A DNA stretch of 64,000 bases from Eustoma russellianum. Taxonomy: Eukaryota > Streptophyta > Magnoliopsida > Gentianales > Gentianaceae. Within the stretch, counting starts at the first letter, position 1. The number at the start of each line of letters is the position of its first letter. The translations under genes and the position numbers were made by a program. The stretch is from the NCBI GenBank assembly GCA_036186865.1, contig AP025067.1, positions 9,038,981 to 9,102,980 on the forward strand. Reading direction: 5' to 3'. Positions 55,755 through 64,000 of this stretch are shown one piece after another. Under the pieces are notes generated by a model. The model had not been told where the DNA came from. It was given only the letters and a program-made list of their open reading frames with translations, and did not search any database.

Positions 55755-58700
55755 TTTGCCTAGATTAAAACAACTGATTTTAGAGCATCGTTTACAATTG
55801 CTAGCTTTGCTAGAGCCCAAGCATACTCCTTCCAGCATACGTAGATTTATGTTGCAGCTTGGTTTTACACATTCTTATGCTTCACAGTCGCATCGTATAT
55901 GTTTTTTTTGGCGTGATGCTGAGTTTCATTTACTTCATACTCAGGATCAGGATCAGGTGGTGCATTTTACCCTTCAGTCCATTTCTCTACAATGGACGTT
56001 TATATTTTCGATGGTCTATGCCAAACATACGCCTATACAGAGACGCTCACTTTGGCAGTCGTTGTGTGATTTTGCTAGTTTGTGTAATCTGCCTTGGATG
56101 GTTGGTGGTGATTTTAATACTTTTCGAACATTAGAGGACAATAGTGGACGGTCTACTCCATCTTTATCAGCATTACAAGATTTTAATGACTGTATCGAAC
56201 AGTGCTCTCTCATGGCGCCTCCGCACCAAGGCTCTAGATTTACTTGGGCAGATGGGAGAGGTCTTGGCCGTATAAGACGCAGATTAGATTGGTTTTTTAT
56301 CAATTCTGCCTTTCAGGACAGTTTTGCGGAGCTGCAGTTATCACATCTGCCGAGGGTTGCCTCTGATCATATGCCATTGCTCATTGCGTGTCAGCAGGGT
56401 GTGGCTAATCGCAAGCGCACATTCCGGTTTTTGGATGCCTGGTTACATCACTTAGATTTTCATACTTATATGAAGCAGGCATGGTTATCATATCCTACGA
56501 CTGGCGGTATGTATGGTTTCTATAAAAAGTTATTCTCATTCAAAAAGGATATTCAACGGTGGAATAAAGACATCTTTGGCAATATTTTCAATAATCTCAA
56601 ACATGCGGAGACTCAACTTACTTTCGTAGAGGCAACTTTTGATGCCCAACCAACTGAAGAAACCAGGGCTGAATATCATAGATCCAAGGCCGAATATCTA
56701 AGAGCATCCACCTCTGAATTACTTTTCTGGAAGCAAAAAGCTAGAATTAAATGGCTTAGTGAAGGTGATGCAAATACAAAGTTCTTCCATTCTATCGTAA
56801 AAGGGAAGCGGACACTCTTGCGTATTCAGCACATACGCAATGCAGAGGGCCAATTATTAACAGACTCGTCCGACATCATGGCAGCAGCGGTCTCTTTTTA
56901 TACTGAGTTGTTTGCACCGGCATCAACGCAGAATCATTCTACTATCCTTTCGCACATCCCTCGGCTGCTAACAGACGAGGACAATATTACGTTGACGCGA
57001 CTTCCTACAGTTGTTGAAGTTAAGGATGCTGTATGGCAACTGGACCCTCACAGTGCAGCTGGTCCGGATGGTTTCCATGGTATGTTTTATCGTTCCTGTT
57101 GGTCGGTTATAAATTCTGATGTGGTTAAGGCTGTGCAGGAATTTTTCCTTGGTATTCCGCAGCCATCTGTTATGGCTAGCGCATTAATTACTTTGATACC
57201 CAAGACGTCATCTCCGCAGACTTTCAGCGATTTTCGACCTATCTGTCTGACAAATTTCCTAAGTAAAGTGTGCACCCGCATTATAGCGACACGATTGGGA
57301 CTGCTTCTTCCAAAGCTCATTTCTCCAGAAAAAAACGGGCTTCCTTCCTGGGTATGATATTTCAACACAAGTTTTATTGGCAAGAGAACTGGTTCATATG
57401 TTGGATAGTGGACCTTCACATTTATGCCTGAAATTGGATATGATGAAAGCTTTTGATCGGGTCAGTTGGGATTATCTGGAGCGTCTCTTGTTACAGTTTG
57501 GTTTTTCAGGATTTTTCACTCGGCTCATCCTCAATCATCTTCGTGCCACTACGTTATCCGTTTTGATTAATGGTGAGCCTTCACCAACATTTCGTCCTCA
57601 GCGAGGGGTTAAGCATAGGGATCCTTTATCCCCTTTGCTTTTCATTCTAGCATCAGAGCGTTTCAGCAGAGGGTTATCATCGTTAGTGGCTGCGGGCCAC
57701 ATACAACCGTTTAGGCTTGGCCGTATTCCATTCACCATATCTCATTTAGCTTATGCTGACGATCTCCTTATTTTTCTGCAAGGCACACAGCGTAATGTAC
57801 GTCATTTTAAAAGGTTCTTAACGGAATATGAAACTGCGTCTGGTCAAAAGGTAAATTTTCAAAAAAGTAGTCTCATTCCATTGGCTTGCCTCTCCACAAG
57901 ACGAGTTCGAAACTTACAGGAAATACTCGGGATGCGACTTTCGGCATTGCCATTTCGATACTTGGGTTCCTATCTTCACAAGGGTATTAATCGCTCTCGG
58001 TTTTGCACTACTCTGTTACAGCATTTTGATGACCGTTTACAGGGTTGGCATTCCCGTCTTCTCTCTTCCGCGAGTCGTTTAGTCTTATTGCGCTCTGTAC
58101 TTTCTACGCTTCCCCTTCATGTCATGGCGGCAGGAGGATTGCCAAAGTCTATCATTAAAGTGATTCACCGGAAAATGGCCACTTTTTATTGGGGGGATCG
58201 ACGACATTGGGTTGCGTGGTCCAACATTGTTTTGCCAGTTGAAGAAGGCGGCTTGGGTCTAAGGGACCTCAATGCTTTACAGCAGGCATATCACTGCAGG
58301 ATATGGTGGTTATATCATAAACAAGACACTTTATGGAGTCGTTATATGTATGCAAAATATGGACAGAGGGGAGATTTTCAACCACGTCTCCCGGATTCAC
58401 CAGTTTGGAAGCTTATTTGTCGCATTCATACTGTATGTCTTTCGCACATAGCAGGTTCGGATACACATCTCAGATGGCAACCTTCGCCCTCGGGAGAATT
58501 CACGCTAAAATCTGCTTATGATGTCTGTCGATCGTCTAGACCAACATTGCTCTCAGCTAAGTTTATTTGATTTAAACAGCATTCGCCATCCATCAAGATA
58601 TTCTTGTGGCGAATGTTCCATGCTGCTCTACCATTTGAAGATTATATTGGAAGTTATTCTGCAGCCCGTCCTACGCAATGCCCCTTTTGCAAGCAGCACT

Positions 58701-59575
58701 CGGCAACGGTTGATCATATTTTCTTGTATTGTCCGCCAATTCGATTACTATGGGCGTTCTATGCGACAGAGCTGCAAGGAGTTTCCCTCACTTCGCTTCC
58801 TCTGCGCCAATATTTATTGTCTTGGTGGTATCGATCTTCTTCTGCTACAATATATGGGGTTCTTAAAATAGTTGTCCCTGGAATCTTGGTATATAACATA
58901 TGGCGTTGCTATGCTAGTTTAGTGTATGGGGACCGAACAAACTTTTCTATATCTACACTCCGGGCTACAATCCATTTTGATATCGACATGTGGGTTCATA
59001 CGCTCCACGGTTCCAAGATAGCCGCAGGACCTCCTCCTCCGATTTCATGGCTCCCAAAGGTTCGCTCTCCGCGTCTCCAAGTGATCAAATGGCTCACTCC
59101 TCCATCAGGACGATTCAAACTTAATGTTGATGCAGCTGTTGGACGCCACTATGCTGCAGGCGGTGTCATACTGCGTGATTCTAATGGCGCTTGTGTACGG
59201 GCCGTATCATTCCGCCTGCCTTCGTGTACGCCATTGCTAGCTGAAATACAGGCCGCTTTATTTGGATTGTTATATTTCCTTCCGTTATATCGGACGCTTA
59301 TCATAGAGACAGACTGTGCACAAATGTTGCAGCGTTTACGTCAGCGACAACCAGTCTTCGGCAACTTCCACCTCCGATTCCTACACATGCTGGTTATTCA
59401 AAATAACTTGCACATTAATCATATATATCGAGAGGCCAATATGCCAGCACACTACCTTGCTCAACATGAAATGGCGTCGCCGCTCACTTCCTACTTTACT
59501 TCCTCCAGTCTGCCTCCTATGGTTTGTGCTGCAGTCACTTTGGACCTCACATCAGCGGCCTTGCGTATGCGGTAA
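55714..59575 (+). pseudogene. LINE D ORF2: endonuclease, RT, zf-RVT, RNase H
   Basis: The APE-like endonuclease covers about residues 1-230, with N7 (WNIRG), E34 (LLEPKH), D133 and N135 (GGDFN) and SDH near residue 220. RT follows: SAAGPDGFHGMFYR (about 57053), MMKAFDRVSWDY (about 57441) and AYADDLLIF (about 57751). The box usually VKQGDPLSP reads VKHRDPLSP (about 57610), a change at a conserved RT motif. One extra A near 57330 shifts the frame, and TGA at 58568 replaces a Cys codon of LINE B. zf-RVT is CPFCKQHSATVDHIFLYC (about 58680). RNase H (about 59095-59575) has NVDAAV, LAEIQAAL, IIETDCAQ and REANMPAHYLA. The protein nicks DNA and reverse-transcribes the element RNA in place. Confidence 0.92.
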
Positions 59576-59615
59576 CCACTAAGTCTTCCGAATGGATTGG
59601 CACACTTTCTTATCC

Positions 59616-59645
59616 CCTGCCTGTGCTCATGCGAGTGCAGGCAGG
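59616..59645 (+). other. LINE D 3' UTR hairpin 1, 13-bp stem
   Basis: CCTGCCTGTGCTC pairs with GAGTGCAGGCAGG over 13 positions (two G-U) around loop ATGC. It starts 40 nt after the ORF2 stop. It is the same length and loop size as the LINE B hairpin, with compensatory differences. Confidence 0.78.
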
Positions 59646-59822
59646 CATGGTATGTTGCCTGTACTTTTTCATCTTCCCATCATTGATCTTCTCGGTACTT
59701 ATGCACACACTATTTTTCCTTCCGCATGGATTACACTTTGCGAGAGCTGGAGGATTATCATTGTCAATGGCGGGTGCCACACTCTCAATGTCTTCCACAT
59801 GGATTTGCGTATATATGTTGTT

Positions 59823-59852
59823 GCTGCCTGTACTCTTGTCAGTGCAGGCAGC
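59823..59852 (+). other. LINE D 3' UTR hairpin 2, 12-bp stem
   Basis: GCTGCCTGTACT pairs with AGTGCAGGCAGC over 12 positions (one G-U) around loop CTTGTC. The tenth-from-base region carries A-T where hairpin 1 has G-U, again preserving pairing. Confidence 0.72.
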
Positions 59853-60560
59853 TTTGGTGAGAACAACATTTTGTCGTTACATTTGTTCAGTCTGTCTTTA
59901 CTGTGCCTGATTGATGTTGTTTTCGGTAATACTACTGCTGTATGGGCGTCTTTGCGATTGCTACCCTCCTGAGTTTCCATATGGACTGGCTCATCTTTCG
60001 CTCTCCTGCCTGTGCCACGGTTGGTTAGGCAGACCGGGTATGTATTACACTCATTGGGTTGGTTTAATTTTTATATACACACAATACATGTTTCACGCAT
60101 GGTTTCGTTTGTATGCTGTATGGACAAACACAATGGCAGCTGGTTTCCATGAGGATGCTGCATGTACTAGCACAGACAATTGGAAGTTTCTATGGTACCT
60201 TCACTCTCTTCATCAAACGATGTCCTCCATCACCGACATGAACTTACGCACCGATTCCCACTGCTTCAACTGGCGAGCTCAGCATACATCTGCATCTACA
60301 GAGAGCACACATTTGTACTACAGCATCGATTTCACACATATCAATGACGGCCGTATAAATATGTACGCTTTTTCCTTCGCCAAGGTTTTATCCACAAGGG
60401 TGGTTTTTTCTGGCAAGGTTTTAATGCGGCATATCATATACGATTGGAGATATGCTATTATTAGTTCTTTATTTTATTTATTCGCATACTCTGATATTTG
60501 TAATAAGGTTTTCCTCCGCCAAAAGTGAGGCTTCGTATTAATAAAACCTTCCGTTTAAAA

Positions 60561-60579
60561 TATATATATATATATATAT
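60561..60579. repeat. (TA)n tract joining LINE D and LINE F
   Basis: A short TA run forms the LINE D tail and is followed at once by the 5' end of LINE F (GACGTTGACAGC). Confidence 0.92.
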
Positions 60580-60668
60580 GACGTTGACAGCGGATGCTCC
60601 CAATGAATTGGCGGCCGTCCGCGATGTCTGATCCCTTCTGTGCCGCTATTTTTTGTCCACCGCCATAC

Positions 60669-62127
60669 ATGACTGCCGCCATTCTTCTTCTTCCAGCCTT
60701 CTTCTTTATACAAGCACTAGCAATGCAGCCACCTTGAGGATTGTAGTCGCGATCCTTTGCTTCAGTCATAGCCGATTCTTCTTGGTTGAATATCACGTCA
60801 CACGAAATCACCAACTATAAAGGAGTCCCCACCTTCAGTTTTACACGAGTTGAGATCACGGCCTTGACGGGCTCATTGGCCATTGTTTGGTAGGTACCTT
60901 CTAGTATGGCAGGCGGCGGCTTGAGGCGATTCGCCACTTATTTGATAAAGTCGGCTTCTCTGGAGGTATGAAAATCAGTTTACTCGATTCCACACATATA
61001 TTGATCAACTTTGATCATGAAGCAGATTACATTAACTGTTTTTCACGACGCGTTTGGAATGCCAAAGGGTTTCATATGAGTATAATAAATGGTCTTACAA
61101 TTTTGATCCAAAATTAGATACTCTCGTTGTCTAAAATTATATGCGTATAAAAAAGTGGTCTTACATATATGGATCTCCTTGCCTGGACTGTCGATTTACC
61201 TTCACAAAACTGAAGCGCTATTTGAAATAGCTAGGTTGTCATGTACGCCATTGAAGGCGGATAATGCAACCACAAACTTGTTGCGTCCTTCAGTTGCTTG
61301 AGTCTGTGTTGAAATTGATGTGTCGAAGGAATTGCCATCACGCGTTTATATTCATAGTCATGATTTTCATTTTTTCTAACAAATTGATTTTGAAGAAAAA
61401 CCAACCTATTGTTCTAAATGTCGTGTCCTCGGAAATAGCCCAACATCTTGTAAGAAGAATGCACAACATATTATTCCAGGGGATATGGAAGTTCCAGCGA
61501 ATGCAAAAAAAAAAACAAAGGGAGACAACTGGATCCATCAGCGCAGAGATGGACTCCAAAGAAAGACAAAATAGTAGTCGATGATGGCTTACGTCCTACT
61601 GAGATGCCTCAAGAACTGGTGCAAGGAAGTATGCAGACACATGCAGAATAGCCTATTATGGAGTTACCCGTTGAGGCTTCTGAGCCGAAAGAGGAGGAAC
61701 TGATACGGTAAGATATAGACGCTGCGGCCCCTCAGTTGGATGTTCTTAAGAATATTACAACTGTGCAGGATGTCTCACGACTCATTTCATCACCTTATGA
61801 TCCCTCGCAGCCTGAGGTAGATAGGCAGCAGCCAAAATCTGGACATGCCTCTCACTATGAAGCTTTGGCAGCCATTACATCTGAAGAGGATCAAGATCTA
61901 CATCGCGTAGCACTAGAATTGCACACCGATTTAGCAGCTCAGGGTATGGCCGAACAGTCCTCAACTGGAGTGGATCTCAATGACCTTCTTTCATCTCTTC
62001 ATTGCATGGACTGGTTGAATGTAGCAAGAAACGGCATCGCACTAAGAAAAATGATATGCCTCGCCCTCCACCATCCACCATAGTCACCTGGTTGGCTTCA
62101 AGCTTTGATCCACCCTCTCCTCAATGA
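60669..62127 (+). pseudogene. LINE F ORF1 remnant
   Basis: The ATG at 60669 (MTAAILLLP) lies in the position of the LINE B and D starts. Pieces of the DUF4283-like domain are visible across frames: LPGLSIYLHKTEALFEIA (about 61180-61230), LLRPSVA and VCVEIDVSKELPSRVYI (about 61280-61345). A remnant of the knuckle, CSKCRVLGNSPTSC (about 61410-61452), has Asn in place of the zinc-binding His. The C-terminal basic/proline box survives as KKRHRTKKNDMPRPPPSTI (about 62025-62080). Stops and frameshifts are numerous. ORF1 ends in TGA at 62125-62127. Confidence 0.75.
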
Positions 62128-62510
62128 ATTCCTTGACCTACAATGTGCGGGGAGTATGCACCTCCCTGAATAGAGTACAATATTTAGTGCCTAAGTATAA
62201 CCTTCACTTACTTGTTTTGATTAAGCCTAAGTTGCCGTGTGAAAGTTGGAATACTCTAGGCTTCAATTCGGTTTTACTAAAGCAGCCTCTTCCATAGATA
62301 GTAAAATCTAGGTTTTTTGGATCACTTCGCTATTGCACAATGTCACGATCACTCATGGAATCCGGAATACTTCTCTTCGCTTCCAATGGATACCACCATG
62401 AAAGTTTTTCTGGTGGACAACCATTTACAAACATCATACAGTGACAGCTCGCTGGGCCTTTTAGGCAGATCTGCTTTCTTTCTCGTAAGGACTCGTTGAT
62501 CTGTGGATGG
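62124..62510 (+). pseudogene. LINE F ORF2 start (endonuclease fragment)
   Basis: The ATG at 62124 overlaps the ORF1 stop. MNSLTYNVRG is followed by LHLLVLIKPK, which corresponds to the N and E motifs, with Lys in place of the Glu in LIEPK. Weak similarity continues to WMVG near 62508, after which Copia-4 takes over. Confidence 0.72.
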
Positions 62511-62514
62511 TTGG

Positions 62515-63088
62515 GTGTGATCTCCTCTGTTTGGCTAGAGGACAGACTGTACAGACATGTGTTTATTCAGGAACAATCACAAGAGGTTCAATTTTCTGGA
62601 TCTCTCTCAATCTTGGGTTAGATGGATGCCCAAGTCTTGAATGCCATAACAAGCTATCTGACAGACTGATGGCACATGCCAAGGGAGTGGAAGAGGAAGG
62701 AGGGAATCTTGGTGTGCCGTGCAGATAATAGAGGCCTTGATCTACCTCAGCTGAACCAATCATCTTCTTGGTTCTGAGGTCCTGAATCAGGCAAACGTTT
62801 GAGCAAAAAAACGAAAGTAAACAAGTCTGACTTGGTAAGTTTGCTAAGTGATAACAGATTGAAGGCAAAAGATGGCACATAGAAAACGTCAGTAAGGATG
62901 AGACTGGGATTGACATGGATTGTTTCAATATGTGTAACTCTGGCTAAAGATTGATCAGGTAGCTTTACTGAGATAGTATTGACAGGCTGATATGAATCAA
63001 AGAGATGAATGTTAGAACATATATGATCACTTGCCCCAGAGTCTAATATCCATACATTCAAATTTTGATGCATTACAGTATCCAACAA
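62515..63088 (-). pseudogene. Copia-4 protease and pre-integrase
   Basis: The minus-strand frame at 63088-62747 has VWILDSGASDHICSN, the aspartic protease site, and DVFYVPSFAFNLLSLSKLT. The overlapping frame 62928-62563 carries on after a frameshift with MIGSAEVDQGLYYL and LLWHSRLGHPSNPRL, the pre-integrase histidine motif. CPLAKQRR follows near 62535-62515. Confidence 0.85.
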
Positions 63089-63313
63089 CTTACCAGAAGG
63101 TGTACTTGCTGCGCTGACATAGCAGCATGACGAGTGCCTGCACCACTTGCACCATCAGACACTCCTTTCCTTCCTGCATCCTGACGCTCCTGCAACAAAT
63201 TCATCAATTGAGCATACTGCTCATGTGTCAATGTAGGAACCATCTATGACATTTGCTGCTGTGAGTTATTTACTTCTGAACTCACTGTCTCATACGCCTC
63301 ATACCCGTCAAAC
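63089..63313 (-). pseudogene. Copia-4 gag-protease linker
   Basis: Between the knuckle segment and the protease the minus strand encodes, across a stop and a frameshift, FDGYEAYETVSSEVNNSQQQ and LTHEQYAQLMNLLQERQ. A Gln-rich linker ending in an EQY-LM-LL helix is usual at this place in Copia polyproteins. Confidence 0.7.
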
Positions 63314-64000
63314 TCATCTTGGTTTTCCATCACTACTCACCATATTAATCTGACTTCTAGGTTTGTAACCTGGAGGATAACCATGCTTCTTGTAACATTT
63401 CTCAGCTGTATGGCCAGTCATATTACAATGACTACAGACTGGCACCCTGGAGCCACTTGACTGGGACCTTGGCACATCCCGTCTAAAACCTCTCCCACGT
63501 TGCTTCTGCCAAGAAGCATTAGATGTCCCTTCATTATAACATTTTTGAGGATACATGTTACCTCTACCCGCACTACTCACATTCATTACTGACGAGGGAC
63601 TATTATTAAACTGTCCATTGCCTCCTGAGTAATTCAACTTCCTCTCTAACTTTACCGCCATGGCAAAGGCGGTTTTCAGATCTGGCAATGGGGTGGACAA
63701 CAATACCTGAGATTTTACTGCTTCAAATTCATCATTTAAACCTTTCAAGAACTTAATCACACAGTCATTTTCAACAAATTTGTTGATCTCTATAGTAAGG
63801 CTGCACGTACATCTATGACACGTACACGTAGGAACAGATCTCAACACCAACAACTCCTCCCAAACACTTTTCAACTTTGTGTAATACTCTGTTGCGCTGC
63901 TAGCATTTTGTTTGATCGAATAAAACTCCTCTTGCAAGTCTGATAATCTAAATGAATACCATACCTGAATTTGATATCATTCCAGATCTCAGCAGCAGAA
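63314..64000 (-). pseudogene. Copia-4 gag (UBN2-type, CCHC)
   Basis: At the window edge the minus strand encodes SAAEIWNDIKFRYG, then after a frameshift near 63940 a 207-residue frame with YYTKLKSVWEELLVL, CVIKFLKGLNDEFEAVKSQ and LLSTPLPDLKTAFAMAVKLE, the UBN2-like gag core. The knuckle CSHCNMTGHTAEKCYKKHGYPPGY lies at about 63440-63370. The N-terminus is outside the window. Confidence 0.86.

Larger units (their letters stand above)
54251..60560 (+). mobile_element. LINE D: full-length, best preserved LINE (~6.3 kb)
   Basis: The order is 5' UTR (54251-54434), ORF1 (54435-55717), ORF2 (55714-59575) and 3' UTR (59576-60560). (TA)n lies on both sides. I see only four disabling lesions: a frameshift at a C run near 55148 and a stop at 55520 in ORF1, plus a frameshift at an A run near 57330 and a stop at 58568 in ORF2. 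It serves as the reference copy for the family. Domain order is that of plant L1-type LINEs which acquired an RNase H domain. Confidence 0.92.
59576..60560 (+). other. LINE D 3' UTR with three hairpin units
   Basis: About 985 nt carry three degenerate copies of a unit that begins TTCC-ATGGA-TGG, at about 59584, 59790 and 59972 (spacings 206 and 182). Each has a CTGCCTG...CAGGCAG type inverted repeat about 32 nt in. The third is weaker. The block around 60358-60445, shared with A and B, follows. The terminal motif GGTTTTCCTCCGCCA plus AAAGTGAGG is at about 60507-60530, then ATTAATAAAACC and the TA tail. The frames 59524-60528 are noncoding. Confidence 0.82.
60580..62510 (+). mobile_element. 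LINE F: decayed 5' part of a LINE, cut by Copia-4
   Basis: The copy holds a 5' UTR (60580-60668), a heavily broken ORF1 and the first part of ORF2. It is the most diverged member of the family but keeps the order and the ATGA junction. Recognisable LINE sequence fades between 62290 and about 62510, where minus-strand Copia-4 sequence begins; the exact junction is uncertain. Confidence 0.78.
62511..64000 (-). mobile_element. Copia-4: partial Ty1/Copia element leaving the window
   Basis: On the minus strand the visible order is gag (64000 to about 63314), gag/protease linker, protease (63088 to about 62930) and pre-integrase (to about 62515). The 5' LTR and gag start lie beyond the right edge, and the element stops abruptly in the pre-integrase/integrase linker at the LINE F side. 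No LTR is seen, so this is a truncated or rearranged copy. Confidence 0.82.

Noticed and set aside
59524..60528. Plus-strand frames of 126-205 residues after LINE D ORF2
   Set aside because: They fall in the 3' UTR, overlap each other in different frames, cross the repeated hairpin units, and have no counterparts in LINE B.

Overview
The window is plant nuclear DNA made almost entirely of transposable elements. I found no host gene, tRNA, rRNA or CRISPR. The diagnosis rests on plant L1-type LINEs (DUF4283-like ORF1 with a zinc knuckle; ORF2 = endonuclease, reverse transcriptase, zf-RVT, RNase H), long-LTR Copia elements with TGGTATCAGAGC-type primer sites, and a chromodomain Ty3/Gypsy element of Tekay/Del type. 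The species cannot be read from this; the LTR elements are typical of angiosperms. A 10-base N gap lies at 30449-30458.

Layout. 1-2118 is a decayed LINE of one family (LINE-0). 2395-13200 holds three copies of a second LINE family: A (2546-4510, a twin-priming-like inverted copy), B (4578-10395, full length but decayed) and C (10464-13200, minus strand, 5'-truncated). 51492-62510 holds three more: E (51492-54202, 5' part missing), D (54251-60560, the best preserved) and F (60580-about 62510, very decayed). Copies are separated by (TA)n-rich microsatellites. The 5' ends of B, D and F each sit directly on such a tract, and for D and F the tract is the 3' tail of the copy upstream.

Between the LINE blocks is a nest of LTR elements. 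Copia-1 (minus strand, 13201-14849 plus 49413-51491) is split by a 34.6-kb Tekay-like chromovirus (14850-49412) with a perfect 5-bp target duplication, AGTTT. The chromovirus is itself interrupted three times: Copia-2 (SIRE-like, 15720-26278) in its 5' LTR, Copia-3 (minus strand, 29868-38474, the youngest) in gag with duplication TGAAG, and a solo LTR related to Copia-2 (41132-44241) between RNase H and integrase with duplication TTAAG. At the right edge a further Copia element (Copia-4, minus strand) runs out of the window and truncates LINE F.

The most interesting material is in the A-F LINE family. It shows association with (TA)n tracts and head-to-tail stacking. An ATGA stop-start overlap joins ORF1 and ORF2 in all four copies that retain it, with a hairpin about 25 nt downstream. 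A hairpin with compensatory base changes lies 39-42 nt after the ORF2 stop and belongs to a roughly 140-210-nt unit repeated in the 3' UTR. A second lead is a pair of GT-AG intron-like segments in the chromovirus pol gene whose removal repairs the reading. Nonsense codons in LINE B are overwhelmingly explained by C-to-T or G-to-A changes, as expected of methylated, silenced elements.
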